DNA of 64,000 nt from Prescottella subtropica (GTDB lineage: Bacteria > Actinomycetota > Actinomycetes > Mycobacteriales > Mycobacteriaceae), in NCBI RefSeq assembly GCF_005434945.1, contig NZ_SKCH01000002.1, positions 124,001 to 188,000 on the forward strand. Reading direction: 5' to 3'. Under the pieces are notes generated by a model that worked only from the letters and a program-made list of their open reading frames with translations, ran no database searches and had not been told where the DNA came from. Of this stretch, positions 1 through 8,748 are shown one piece after another (position 1 is the first letter of the stretch; every line of letters begins with the position of its first letter). A program made the translations under genes and the position numbers.

Positions 1-471
1 CTGTACGCGGGCCTGGCGATGGGCAAGAACGGTCCCGCCGTCGTCGAGTTCAACTGCCGCTTCGGTGACCCCGAGACTCAGGCCGTGCTGGCACTGCTCG
101 AGTCCCCGCTCGGCGAGGTCCTGAACGCGGCCGCGACCGGCACCCTCGCCTCGGTCGAACCGCTGCAGTGGCAGGACGGGTCCGCGGTCACCGTCGTCCT
201 GGCCGCCGAGAACTACCCGGCCACCCCGCGCACCGGTGACGTCGTCACCGGGTCCGAGGCCGACCGTGTCCTGCACGCCGGCACCAAGACCCGCGAGGAC
301 GGCGCGATCGTCTCCGCCGGCGGCCGCGTCCTGAGTGTCGTCGGTGTCGGCGCCGACCTCACCGAGGCCCGCGAGGACGCGTACGCGCGCCTGCACGAGA
401 TCACCCTGCCGGGCGGACACTTCCGCAGCGACATCGGCCTCGCCGCGGTCGAGGGCCGTATCTCGATCTGA
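1..471 (+). CDS. purD: Phosphoribosylamine-glycine ligase, C-terminal part (PurD)
   Basis: This is the last 156 residues of GAR synthetase, the ATP-grasp enzyme that joins glycine to phosphoribosylamine in de novo purine synthesis. The reading frame is open from base 1, so the gene begins upstream of the window. The motif [13 protein letters not shown] (residues about 15-27 here) is the conserved metal/ATP-binding segment of the family, followed by the usual C-terminal subdomain ending in EGRISI. The stop is 15 bases before the next gene, suggesting co-transcription with it. Confidence 0.95.
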   Translation: MYAGLAMGKNGPAVVEFNCRFGDPETQAVLALLESPLGEVLNAAATGTLASVEPLQWQDGSAVTVVLAAENYPATPRTGDVVTGSEADRVLHAGTKTREDGAIVSAGGRVLSVVGVGADLTEAREDAYARLHEITLPGGHFRSDIGLAAVEGRISI

Positions 472-485
472 TCGACAGGAAGAAC

Positions 486-1652
486 GTGCGTACCGAATCC
501 CAGCGATCCTCCATTCCCGGCTTCCACGTCATGGACGTGTGGAAGGCGGCCACCGAACGGCAGCGCACCCACGGTGACGTGCTGTCCCTCGCGGCCGGTC
601 AGCCGTCGACGCCGGCACCGCGGCCGGTGCTGCGGGCGGCCCGCGAGGCGATCGACGGGCACCTGCTCGGCTACACCGAGACGTTCGGGATCCAGGAGTT
701 GCGGGAGGCCATCGCCGGCTACCACCGTGACCGGTCGGGGATCGACGTGCACGCCGACGAGGTCGTCGTCACCACCGGGTCGTCGGGCGCGTTCACGCTG
801 CTGTTCCTGGCCGCGTTCGACGCCGGCGACACCGTCGTCGTCGCCCGCCCCGGCTACCCGGCCTACCGGAACACGCTGACGGCGTTGGGCTGCACCGTGA
901 TCGAGATCGACTGCGGTCCCGAGACCCGGTTCCAGCCGACCGTCGCGATGCTCGAGGAACTGGACGCCCCGCCCGCCGGGCTGATCGTCGCGAGCCCCGC
1001 CAACCCCACCGGCACCGTCATCGACCCGGCCGAACTGGCGGCCCTGGCCCGCTGGTGCGAGGAGCACGGGACGCTGCTGATCTCCGACGAGATCTACCAC
1101 GGCATCGAGTTCAGTTCCGGGGACAGCCCGGTGACGGCGTGTGCGTGGGAGACGTCGCGGGAGGCTGTCGTCATCGGCTCGGTGTCGAAGTACTTCTCGA
1201 TGACCGGTTGGCGGATGGGATGGATGCTGGTGCCCGAGCATCTGCGTCGGCCGTTGCAGCGGCTCGCGTCGAACATGACGGTGTGCCCGCCCGCGATCTC
1301 CCAGTACGCGGCGGTCGCGGCGTTCGGCGACGAGGCTCGCGCCGAACTCGACGGGCACGTCCGGCGGTATGCGGTGAACCGGGAGTTGCTGCTGACCGGG
1401 CTGCCGAAACTGGGCCTGACCGAGTTGGCACCCGCCGACGGTGCGTTCTACGTGTACGCGGACATCGCGCACCTGACCGACGATTCGACGTCGTGGTGTG
1501 CGCGCCTGCTCGCGGACACCGGGCTGGCGTTGGCGCCGGGTATCGACTTCGACACCGTCCACGGTGATCGCACGGTCCGGCTGTCGTTCGCGGGGTCGAC
1601 CGCCGAGATCGAGGACGCGCTGGTCCGGCTCGGGCGGTGGCTGCCGGCGTAA
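486..1652 (+). CDS. PLP-dependent class I/II aminotransferase
   Basis: A 388-residue fold-type I aminotransferase. The PLP-binding lysine is Lys235 in SVSKYFSMTGWRMGW, preceded by the ASPANPTGT loop and the SDEIYHG segment that carries the PLP-pyridine aspartate. The GTG start follows an AGGAAG ribosome site. It lies 15 bases after purD, so it is probably read in the same transcript. The family handles aspartate, aromatic or related amino acids and the substrate cannot be told from sequence. The position matches the aminotransferase next to purD in mycobacteria (Rv0773c region), but there the neighbour is annotated differently, so I give no symbol. Confidence 0.88.
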   Translation: MRTESQRSSIPGFHVMDVWKAATERQRTHGDVLSLAAGQPSTPAPRPVLRAAREAIDGHLLGYTETFGIQELREAIAGYHRDRSGIDVHADEVVVTTGSSGAFTLLFLAAFDAGDTVVVARPGYPAYRNTLTALGCTVIEIDCGPETRFQPTVAMLEELDAPPAGLIVASPANPTGTVIDPAELAALARWCEEHGTLLISDEIYHGIEFSSGDSPVTACAWETSREAVVIGSVSKYFSMTGWRMGWMLVPEHLRRPLQRLASNMTVCPPAISQYAAVAAFGDEARAELDGHVRRYAVNRELLLTGLPKLGLTELAPADGAFYVYADIAHLTDDSTSWCARLLADTGLALAPGIDFDTVHGDRTVRLSFAGSTAEIEDALVRLGRWLPA

Positions 1653-1704
1653 CGGCTCGGTCGAATCCGTCGAGCGACTCGCCGGCGGCTGGCACGATGG
1701 CGGC

Positions 1705-2331
1705 ATGACTTCGGCCGCGACTCCCAAAGGTGAGCGGCGTCGTCGGGCCCTCGCGGCCGCGGCAGCCGATCTGCTGGTCGAGGGTGGGTTCGACGCCGTC
1801 AGCCATCGGGCGGTGGCGGCGCGGGCACGGCTGCCGCTCGCGTCCACCACCTACTACTTCGGGTCCCTCGACGAACTGGTCGCTGTCGCCGTCGAACTCG
1901 TCGGCACCCGGGAGCTCGACACGATGCGCGCCCGGATCGACGACGTCTCCCAGCGCCGGCGCGGCACCGAGGCGACCGTCGAACTGATCGTGGATCTGCT
2001 GGTGGGGCCCGAACACGACACCGTGGACACGTCCGACGACGGTGGCCGGGAACGCCTGATCGCCCGATACGAACGATTCGTGGCGTGCGCCCGGCATCCC
2101 GAACTGCGGCAGGTGCAGCTGCGGCTGCGGGCCCAGCTCGACGACCTGCTCGCCGACGTGCTGCGCCGCTCCGGGCGGCTGGTCCGGCCGGCGCACCTGC
2201 GCCGCCTCGTGGCCGTCGTCGACGGGATCGTCGTCGGTGCGCTCGCCGAGGTCGACCCCGATCCGCGGGCGATGGTGGAGGCGATGCTGCTCGACCTGAT
2301 CGACGACCTGGCGCCCCCGACCATGCGCTGA
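1705..2331 (+). CDS. TetR-family transcriptional regulator
   Basis: A 208-residue one-component repressor. The N-terminal helix-turn-helix lies at about residues 12-55 (ending ASTTYYFGSLDEL, the typical TetR signature); the rest is an all-helical ligand and dimer domain. The ATG at 1705 was chosen over the longer open frame because it leaves a standard short arm before the first helix. It lies 52 bases after the aminotransferase and 37 before purB. Its ligand is unknown; neighbours suggest nothing more specific than local or self regulation. Confidence 0.85.
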   Translation: MTSAATPKGERRRRALAAAAADLLVEGGFDAVSHRAVAARARLPLASTTYYFGSLDELVAVAVELVGTRELDTMRARIDDVSQRRRGTEATVELIVDLLVGPEHDTVDTSDDGGRERLIARYERFVACARHPELRQVQLRLRAQLDDLLADVLRRSGRLVRPAHLRRLVAVVDGIVVGALAEVDPDPRAMVEAMLLDLIDDLAPPTMR

Positions 2332-2354
2332 CGGGGACGCTCCGAATCCGCCGG

Positions 2355-2360
2355 TAGACT
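2355..2360 (+). promoter_or_regulatory. -10 box of purB (leaderless-type)
   Basis: TAGACT lies eight bases before the purB GTG. At this spacing transcription would start at or next to the start codon, as in leaderless actinobacterial messages. No Shine-Dalgarno sequence precedes the start. Confidence 0.5.
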
Positions 2361-2368
2361 GGGGTCCC

Positions 2369-3790
2369 GTGAGCCGCATCCCGAACGTCCTTGCCAACCG
2401 TTACGCCAGCCCCGCACTGAAGGAGCTGTGGTCGCCGGAGCACAAGATCGTGCTCGAGCGTCAGCTGTGGTTGGCGGTGCTCAAGGCCCAGGCCGAACTC
2501 GGCATCAGCGTTCCCGCCGAGGCCGTAGCCGACTACGAGCGTGTGCTCGAGAGCGTCGACCTGGACTCCATCGCCGACCGTGAGCGCGTCACCCGCCACG
2601 ACGTGAAGGCCCGCATCGAGGAGTTCAACGCCCTCGCCGGTCACGAGCACGTCCACAAGGGCATGACCAGCCGTGACCTCACCGAGAACGTCGAGCAGCT
2701 GCAGGTGCTGCGCTCGCTCGAGCACGTCCACGCACACGGCATCGCGATCGCCGCCCGCCTGGCCGAGCGGGCCGCCGAGTACACCGGCATCGTCATGGCC
2801 GGCCGCTCCCACAACGTCGCCGCGCAGGCCACCACCCTCGGCAAGCGGTTCGCGTCCGCCGCCGACGAGATGCTCGTCGCCCTCACCCGCGTGCAGGAAC
2901 TGATCGACCGCTACCCGCTGCGCGGCATCAAGGGCCCGATGGGCACCGCGCAGGACATGCTCGACCTCCTCGACGGTGACGCCGCCAAGCTCGAGCAGCT
3001 CGAGACGAAGGTCGCCGCGCACCTCGGCTTCGCGCACGTGTTCACCAGCGTCGGCCAGGTGTACCCGCGTTCCCTCGACCACGACGTGCTCTCCGCGCTG
3101 GTCCAGGTGGGTGCCGCGTCGTCGTCGATGGCGCACACCATCCGTCTCATGGCCGGCCACGAGCTCGTCACCGAGGGCTTCCAGCCCGGCCAGGTCGGCT
3201 CCTCGGCGATGCCGCACAAGATGAACACCCGCTCCTGCGAGCGGGTCAACGGCCTGCAGGTGGTGCTGCGCGGCTACGCGTCGATGGCCTCCGAACTGGC
3301 AGGCGCGCAGTGGAACGAGGGTGACGTGTTCTGCTCCGTCGTCCGCCGCGTCGCCCTGCCCGACGCGTTCTTCGCGATCGACGGCCAGATGGAGACGTTC
3401 CTGACGGTCCTCGCCGAGTTCGGCGCCTACCCGGCCGTCATCGAGAACGAACTCACCCGCTACCTGCCGTTCCTGGCCACCACCAAGGTCCTCATGGCCG
3501 CGGTGCGCGCCGGGGTCGGACGCGAGACCGCGCACGAGGCCATCAAGGAGCATGCCGTCGCCGTCGCACTCGCGATGCGCGAAGAGGGCAAGGAGCCCGA
3601 CCTGCTCGACCGGCTCGCCGCCGACGAGCGTCTGCCGCTCGACCGCGCCGCCCTCGACGAGGCCCTCGCCGACCGGACCGCATTCGTCGGTGCCGCCGGC
3701 GCCCAGGTCGACTCCGTCGTCGCCGAGGTCCAGAAGCTGGTCGACGCCAACCCCGAGGCCGCGCGGTACGCGCCCGGCGCGATTCTCTAG
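2369..3790 (+). CDS. purB: Adenylosuccinate lyase (PurB)
   Basis: A 473-residue member of the fumarase/aspartase superfamily that releases fumarate from SAICAR and from adenylosuccinate, so it acts both in the common purine pathway and in AMP formation. The signature loop SSAMPHKMNTRSCERVNG (about residues 278-295) contains the catalytic flexible-loop serine. TSRDLTEN and the GRSHNVAAQ segment, which carries the catalytic histidine, are also present. Length is normal. The GTG start has no ribosome site but sits just after a -10 box, consistent with a leaderless message. Confidence 0.96.
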   Translation: MSRIPNVLANRYASPALKELWSPEHKIVLERQLWLAVLKAQAELGISVPAEAVADYERVLESVDLDSIADRERVTRHDVKARIEEFNALAGHEHVHKGMTSRDLTENVEQLQVLRSLEHVHAHGIAIAARLAERAAEYTGIVMAGRSHNVAAQATTLGKRFASAADEMLVALTRVQELIDRYPLRGIKGPMGTAQDMLDLLDGDAAKLEQLETKVAAHLGFAHVFTSVGQVYPRSLDHDVLSALVQVGAASSSMAHTIRLMAGHELVTEGFQPGQVGSSAMPHKMNTRSCERVNGLQVVLRGYASMASELAGAQWNEGDVFCSVVRRVALPDAFFAIDGQMETFLTVLAEFGAYPAVIENELTRYLPFLATTKVLMAAVRAGVGRETAHEAIKEHAVAVALAMREEGKEPDLLDRLAADERLPLDRAALDEALADRTAFVGAAGAQVDSVVAEVQKLVDANPEAARYAPGAIL

Positions 3791-3802
3791 GTTCACCGAC
3801 CC

Positions 3803-3861
3803 CCGAACGGGAGTTCACCGCACGCTGCCGGCCACCGGGCGTGCGGTGGACTCCCGTTCGG
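3803..3861. terminator. Bidirectional hairpin between convergent genes
   Basis: Two 23-base arms (3803-3825 and 3839-3861) are complementary with a single G-U pair around a 13-base loop. It sits between the end of purB and the end of the minus-strand gene at 3877, where a shared terminator is expected. There is no long T-run. Confidence 0.7.
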
Positions 3862-3876
3862 CGTCGAACGGCACGG

Positions 3877-4296
3877 CTACGACCTGCGGGGCCGGCCGAG
3901 AATCACGGCCGCGACGGTGAGGGAGACCGCGCTTGCGGATCCGAGCCAGAAGAGCCAGTAGGCAGGGTAGTAGAGCAGCCACAGGGCGAACCGGAGTTGG
4001 ATCACGATGAACGGGGCCGGCGCGAGCGCGCGGAGTGTGACGAGTCTTCCTGCGCGGTACGCGACTTCGGCGAGTAGGCACACGACTGTGAGGGCGGCGA
4101 AGAACGGGACGTTGATCCACTCGAACGCGTTCTCCCAGTAGGACTCTCCCGATTCCCGGCTCATTCGTTCGGATGCGTAGTAACCCATGACGACCCCGGA
4201 CACCCAGTAGAGGGTGGGCCCCGAGGTCACCCGCGCAGCAAGGTGCTGTCTGTGTTCCTCGTCGGCGGTGCCGGATCCTCGGTCGGGGATACGCAT
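3877..4296 (-). CDS. Small membrane protein of unknown function
   Basis: A 139-residue protein that I do not recognise. Three or four hydrophobic stretches are visible (around TLYWVSGVVMGYYA, FFAALTVVCLLAEVAY, FIVIQLRFALWLLYYPAYWLFWLG and SAVSLTVAAVILG), so it is very probably integral to the membrane. The ATG at 4296 was preferred to the longer frame because upstream codons are arginine-rich and overlap the neighbouring MarR gene. It follows the MarR gene by 44 bases on the same strand and may be its cotranscribed partner. Confidence 0.7.
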   Translation of the reverse strand: MRIPDRGSGTADEEHRQHLAARVTSGPTLYWVSGVVMGYYASERMSRESGESYWENAFEWINVPFFAALTVVCLLAEVAYRAGRLVTLRALAPAPFIVIQLRFALWLLYYPAYWLFWLGSASAVSLTVAAVILGRPRRS

Positions 4297-4340
4297 GACT
4301 GGACCATAGTCGGGATACGGATGCCCATGGATCTTCTCGG

Positions 4341-4772
4341 TCAGCAGTCGTCGGCGGTGAGTTTGCCGAGGATCCGGCCGAGCTCGTTGCGGTCGCGTTC
4401 GTCGAGTCCGGCGAAGAAGTCGGCGGCCTGAGCGTCGCGGGCCGCGGACATCTCGTCGAGGAGCGTGCGGCCGGTGTCCGTGATCCGGACGCACACGGCC
4501 CGCCGGTCGACCCCGTCGGCGACACGTTCGACGAGATCACGCTTCTGCAGTCGGTCCACCACCTCGGTGGCCGAGCGGGGCGCGATCCGCAGGGCCTTCG
4601 CGACGTCGCCGAGACGAGGCCGGCCGTCGGACTCGCGGTCGATGACACGGAGTGCGCGGAACTCGTGCGGGGAGAGTTCCCACGGCTGCAGGGCTGAGAA
4701 CCAGCGTCGGCGCAGGCCCCGCGACGTCGTCATCACCAGGTCGCGCAGGTGCTCGGCCGATACCTCCGTCAT
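4341..4772 (-). CDS. MarR-family transcriptional regulator
   Basis: A 143-residue winged-helix regulator. The DNA-binding region RLGDVAKALRIAPRSATEVVDRLQKRDLVER (recognition helix) and the wing VDRRAVCVRITDTG are typical of MarR. It is divergent from the ABC exporter that starts 89 bases away, the usual arrangement for a repressor and its drug-exporter target. The start lies seven bases after a TAAGCT box, so its message may be leaderless. Confidence 0.9.
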   Translation of the reverse strand: MTEVSAEHLRDLVMTTSRGLRRRWFSALQPWELSPHEFRALRVIDRESDGRPRLGDVAKALRIAPRSATEVVDRLQKRDLVERVADGVDRRAVCVRITDTGRTLLDEMSAARDAQAADFFAGLDERDRNELGRILGKLTADDC

Positions 4773-4779
4773 GTGTCGG

Positions 4780-4785
4780 AGCTTA
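4780..4785 (-). promoter_or_regulatory. -10 box of the MarR gene
   Basis: On the minus strand TAAGCT is seven bases upstream of the MarR ATG, a leaderless-type spacing. It abuts the first of three ACCTCA repeats, so a protein bound to the repeats would cover this promoter. Confidence 0.4.
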
Positions 4786-4822
4786 CCTCACTTGACAGCC
4801 ACCTCATATTGAGCCAACCTCA
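4785..4822. promoter_or_regulatory. Three ACCTCA repeats at 16-bp period (putative MarR operator)
   Basis: ACCTCA occurs at 4785, 4801 and 4817, exactly 16 bp apart, in the 89-bp gap between the MarR regulator and the ABC exporter. The middle copy is part of a small dyad, CTCA-TAT-TGAG (4803-4813). A TTGACA at 4792 lies between copies one and two. Such an array suggests cooperative binding by the adjacent MarR protein, which is an inference. Confidence 0.5.
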
Positions 4823-4861
4823 GTAATAGTCTTGCCCCGACATCGACAGAGGGGTGGTTGC

Positions 4862-6937
4862 ATGACGAACCCGTTCCACGGCGGACCCGGTGGCGGCCCG
4901 ATGCGGACCCGCAAGGTCGATCCCGCCGACCGAGCCCAACTCGAGGATTCCCCGGTGAGTCTGCGCCGGATCGGCGCGCTGTTCGCGCCGTATCGCTGGC
5001 AGATCTCCGTGGTGACGGTGCTGATCGTGGCGTCATCGGCGATCTCGTTGGCCACCCCGTTCCTGGTCCGGGAGGTCATCGACCGGGCGATCCCCGAGCA
5101 GGATGTGCGCCTGCTGGTGTGGTGTGTGCTCGGGATGCTTGCGGTCACCGTCGTCGGTTCGGTGTTCGGGGTGATCCAGACGTGGATCTCGACGACCGTC
5201 GGGCAGCGGATCATGCACGACCTGCGTACCCGGGTGTTCGGTCACCTGCATCGGCAGTCTCTCGGGTTCTTCACCCGCACCCGCGGCGGGGAGATCCAGT
5301 CCCGGCTCACCAACGACATCGGCGGCATGCAGACCGTCGTCACCTCGACCGCGACGTCGATCGCGTCGAACGTCACCACCGTCGTCGGCACCGCGATCGC
5401 GATGGCCGTGCTCAGTTGGCGGCTGTCGCTGCTGTCGCTCGTGGTGCTGCCGCCCGCGATCTGGCTCACCCGCAAGGTGGCGCTCCTGCGTCGCGCGATC
5501 ACCTCGCAGCGTCAGAAGGCGTTGGCGGACATGCAGACCCAGATCGAGGAGAGCCTGTCGATCAGCGGTGTCCAGCTCGGCAAGACCCTCGGCGCCGGGC
5601 CCACGATGTCGGAACGGTTCGACGAAACCTCCACGGTCCTGGTCGATCTCGAGGTCCGATCGCAGCTGTCCGGGCGGTGGCGGATGGCGACGATGAGCAT
5701 CGTGTTCTCCGCGATCCCCGCCCTGCTGTACCTCGCGGCCGGGCTGCCCGCGACGTCCGGCGGCATGACGATCGGCACGCTGGTGGCGTTCACCGGCCTG
5801 CAGACCGCCCTGTTCCGTCCGCTCATGGGCCTGCTGGACGTCGGTGTGTCCGTGACGAGTTCACTCGCCCTGTTCAGCCGGATCTTCCAGTACCTCGACC
5901 TGCCCGTCGAGATCGACGACCCACCCCACCCGGTCCCGATGCCCCGCGAGACGGTGTCCGGCGCGGTGCGTTTCGAGGGTGTCGGCTTCCGCTATCCGGG
6001 CGCCGACCGGGACGCGCTCGCCGGCATCACCGTCGACGTGCCGGCCGGGTCGTCGCTCGCCCTGGTCGGGGAAACCGGTTCCGGCAAGACCACACTCGCA
6101 TCCCTCGTGCCACGGCTGCACGACCCGACGTCCGGTCGGGTCACGATCGACGGCGTCGACCTGCGCGACATCCGGCTCACCGACCTCGCCGGGCTCGTCG
6201 GCGTCGTCTCCCAGGAGACGTACCTGCTGCACGCCACGATCCGGGAGAACCTGCGGCACGCCCGCCCCGACGCGTCGGACACCGACATCGAGGACGCGTG
6301 CCGTGCCGCACAGGTGCATCAGCTGATCGCGTCGCTGCCCGACGGCTACGACACCCTCGTCGGGGCCCGCGGGCACCGCTTCTCCGGCGGGGAGAAGCAG
6401 CGCCTCGCGATCGCCCGAACCCTGTTGCGGGACCCCCGGATCCTCGTGCTCGACGAGGCCACCAGCGCCCTCGACAACGAGACCGAACGGGCCGTGCAGG
6501 CCGCCCTCGACGTCGTCAGCCGCGGCCGCACCACGATCACCGTCGCGCACCGGCTCTCCACGATCCGCGGCGCCGACCGGATCGTCGTCCTCGACCACGG
6601 CCGCATCGCCGAGCACGGCACCCACGACGAGTTGCGCGTGCTCGGCGGCCGGTATGCGGCGCTACTCGCCCGCGGCGGCGACACCGGCGCGGCGACCGAA
6701 GAAGGTGCCGTCGCCGAGGGAGGTGCCGCTGATGTACCCCCACGAGTGCAGGCCCGACGTCGCCCGGCCGGCCGCGAACAGGCCCGGGATCGTGTTCCCG
6801 TCGAGATCCCGAACGTGTCCGTCGACGGTGGTGTGCAGTCCACCGATCGTGAACACCGCGGCACCACCGCTGTTCTCGGTGCCGCCCTCGCTCGGCGCCG
6901 TCATGCCGCGTCGGACGTCGATCGCCGCGAACGGTGA
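4862..6937 (+). CDS. ABC exporter, fused permease-ATPase, with antisense-encoded C-terminal tail
   Basis: A 691-residue half-transporter of the lipid/drug exporter type. Residues 30-320 form the six-helix membrane domain and 365-604 the ATPase, with Walker A at 403-411 (Lys409), signature FSGGEKQR at 507-514, and Walker B ending in Asp531-Glu532. The family normally stops near RYAALLAR (here 597-604). This frame runs on for 87 residues rich in Ala, Arg and Gly, and that tail is read from the strand opposite the end of the FAD dehydrogenase gene (6662-6937). The ATG at 4862 was chosen because the first upstream codons fall among the operator repeats. It is divergent from, and probably repressed by, the MarR gene. 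Confidence 0.88.
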   Translation: MTNPFHGGPGGGPMRTRKVDPADRAQLEDSPVSLRRIGALFAPYRWQISVVTVLIVASSAISLATPFLVREVIDRAIPEQDVRLLVWCVLGMLAVTVVGSVFGVIQTWISTTVGQRIMHDLRTRVFGHLHRQSLGFFTRTRGGEIQSRLTNDIGGMQTVVTSTATSIASNVTTVVGTAIAMAVLSWRLSLLSLVVLPPAIWLTRKVALLRRAITSQRQKALADMQTQIEESLSISGVQLGKTLGAGPTMSERFDETSTVLVDLEVRSQLSGRWRMATMSIVFSAIPALLYLAAGLPATSGGMTIGTLVAFTGLQTALFRPLMGLLDVGVSVTSSLALFSRIFQYLDLPVEIDDPPHPVPMPRETVSGAVRFEGVGFRYPGADRDALAGITVDVPAGSSLALVGETGSGKTTLASLVPRLHDPTSGRVTIDGVDLRDIRLTDLAGLVGVVSQETYLLHATIRENLRHARPDASDTDIEDACRAAQVHQLIASLPDGYDTLVGARGHRFSGGEKQRLAIARTLLRDPRILVLDEATSALDNETERAVQAALDVVSRGRTTITVAHRLSTIRGADRIVVLDHGRIAEHGTHDELRVLGGRYAALLARGGDTGAATEEGAVAEGGAADVPPRVQARRRPAGREQARDRVPVEIPNVSVDGGVQSTDREHRGTTAVLGAALARRRHAASDVDRRER

Positions 6938-8146
6938 CCGCAGCGGCCGCAGCCAGCGCGCCGACTTGTGGAAGTAGGGGTCCTCGCCGCGGGCCGCGAA
7001 CCGGTTGTACTCGCCGACCGTGGTCTGCAACGCCCCCTCCGGCATGCCGATCTCGCGTTCGAGTTCCTCGAGGGTCTCGGCGACGAAATGCGGCCGCACA
7101 CCCCAGCGTTCGTCGACGGGAATCTCCTCGTACGCCTCCTCGTCGAGGATCACCCACACCTGCAGGTCGTGCTTGAACAGCGCGGCCTGACCCACGAGCC
7201 CGGGGTAGACGTCCTCGTTGACGAACCGCCGGCCGTGTCGGTCGACGATCATGCCGCGCACCATCATTCCCGGCACCAGCGAGATCCCGACCTGGCCCGC
7301 CGACATGTGCTTGACGGCCGCGCCGACGGCCTGGGTCATCACGATGCCGCGGCCGTCGTCGCCGCCGTCGCTGTTGACACCCAGGCCGACGAGTTGCGGT
7401 GCGTGCTGGGCCACCATCTCGGGGTTGTCGGCGAAACCGCCGGTCGTGACGATCACGCCGCGGCGGGCACGGTAGGTGACGACGTCGTTGAAGTGCCGGG
7501 CCACGACACCGACGACCCGGTTGCCGTCGGCCTCGTCCCGGATCAGGCGCAGGGCCCGGGTGTCGGTGTGGACCGCGACGTCGGATGCCGTGACGGACTC
7601 GGCCAGTACCGCCATGAGCACCTTGCCGCCGAACCCGTCGGCGGTGACCCGGTGCCCGCGCGGCGCGGGTGCGGCGATCTCGGTGAACGGATAGGCGTTC
7701 TCGCCCATCCACATCAGGCCGTCGTCGGTCGGAGGCACCCACGTCGGCGAATCCCACAGCGACGGCTTGAACGGCACCCCGTGATCGGTGAGCCATCGGT
7801 AGTGGTCGACGCTGTCACGGCTGTAGAGGCCGACCTTCTCCCGGTCGGCGTCCGGGCCGAGTGCGGCGAGGAGGAACTTCTCCATGGCGTCCGCGGTGTC
7901 GGTGAACCCGCACGCCTCCTGGATCGGGGTGCCGCCACCGAGATACATCTCGCCGCCGGACAGCGCCGACGATCCGCCGCCGCCGCTCTGTCGTTCGAGC
8001 AGGATCACGTCGGCGCCCGCGGCGTCGGCCTCGAGTGCCGCGGACGCCCCCGCGCAGCCGTAACCGATGATCAGCACGTCGGTCTCGTGATCGAACGTGC
8101 CGATCGATGTGACGTCGAGCGGGGTGGTGGGTATGGGGGTGCTCAT
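6662..8146 (-). CDS. FAD-binding dehydrogenase, 3-ketosteroid dehydrogenase / fumarate reductase flavoprotein family
   Basis: A 494-residue flavoprotein. The N-terminal dinucleotide-binding motif DVLIIGYGCAGASAALEA (about residues 23-40) is followed by an acidic LLERQ, the SSALSGGEMYLGGG segment and the C-terminal ISGTSLGDGTFFGRRAG motif, all typical of the family that includes ketosteroid delta-1-dehydrogenases and FAD-dependent urocanate/fumarate reductases. The ATG at 8146 follows a GGAG ribosome site. The last 276 bases overlap, antisense, the ABC exporter frame. The conserved C-terminal motif shows that this strand is the real one there. The substrate is unknown. Confidence 0.85.
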   Translation of the reverse strand: MSTPIPTTPLDVTSIGTFDHETDVLIIGYGCAGASAALEADAAGADVILLERQSGGGGSSALSGGEMYLGGGTPIQEACGFTDTADAMEKFLLAALGPDADREKVGLYSRDSVDHYRWLTDHGVPFKPSLWDSPTWVPPTDDGLMWMGENAYPFTEIAAPAPRGHRVTADGFGGKVLMAVLAESVTASDVAVHTDTRALRLIRDEADGNRVVGVVARHFNDVVTYRARRGVIVTTGGFADNPEMVAQHAPQLVGLGVNSDGGDDGRGIVMTQAVGAAVKHMSAGQVGISLVPGMMVRGMIVDRHGRRFVNEDVYPGLVGQAALFKHDLQVWVILDEEAYEEIPVDERWGVRPHFVAETLEELEREIGMPEGALQTTVGEYNRFAARGEDPYFHKSARWLRPLRSPFAAIDVRRGMTAPSEGGTENSGGAAVFTIGGLHTTVDGHVRDLDGNTIPGLFAAGRATSGLHSWGYISGTSLGDGTFFGRRAGVAAAGE

Positions 8147-8307
8147 GCGGAACTCCTGTCGTCGGAACCGGCCATGACTGTGGTGCCCGTCACCGTAGGA
8201 AGGGTCCGGTCGTGGGGGAAGACCGGTGTTCGGTGGGCGGGACACGCGCCCCGCGACACGAAGACCCGCAGAGGCTGCGAAGCGGTAACACTTCGGCGTT
8301 CGCCGCA

Positions 8308-8313
8308 TAACAT
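8308..8313 (+). promoter_or_regulatory. -10 box of the HIT gene
   Basis: TAACAT ends six bases before the HIT-protein ATG and no ribosome site is present, which fits a leaderless message. Confidence 0.4.
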
Positions 8314-8319
8314 CTGTGC

Positions 8320-8748
8320 ATGAGTCACTGCGTCTTCTGCGCCGTCATCTCGGGTGGGGCCGAGTCGAGCGTCGTCTACGACGACGCCCACACGATCGCG
8401 TTCATGGACATCCGTCCGTTCACGCCCGGGCATCTGTTGGTGGTGCCGAAGACACACGCCGCGAACCTGTCCGAGCTCGATCCGGAAGACGGCGGACGTC
8501 TGTTCCGGGTGGGGCAGCAGGTGGCCGCGGCGCTGCGGGAGAGCACCGTCGCCGCCGAGGGCGTCAATTTCTTCCTCGCCGACGGCGTCATCGCCGGGCA
8601 GGAGGTGTTCCACGTCCACCTGCACGTGGTACCCCGCACGGCGGGAGACGGATTCGGGTTGCGGGGCCGTCCGACGACGCCGCCCCGCACCGACCTCGAC
8701 TATCTGGCGGCGTCGATCGCCGGCCGACTCGGCGGCGCCGATGCGTGA
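8320..8748 (+). CDS. HIT-family nucleotide hydrolase or transferase
   Basis: A 142-residue histidine-triad protein. The active-site triad is His98-Val-His100-Leu-His102 and the nucleotide-binding helix begins at MDIRPFTPGHLLVVPK. Cys4 and Cys7 near the N-terminus could bind zinc, as in several bacterial HIT proteins. Members hydrolyse nucleoside phosphoramidates or dinucleoside polyphosphates. The stop codon overlaps the start of the following PLP enzyme, so the two are translationally coupled. Confidence 0.92.
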   Translation: MSHCVFCAVISGGAESSVVYDDAHTIAFMDIRPFTPGHLLVVPKTHAANLSELDPEDGGRLFRVGQQVAAALRESTVAAEGVNFFLADGVIAGQEVFHVHLHVVPRTAGDGFGLRGRPTTPPRTDLDYLAASIAGRLGGADA

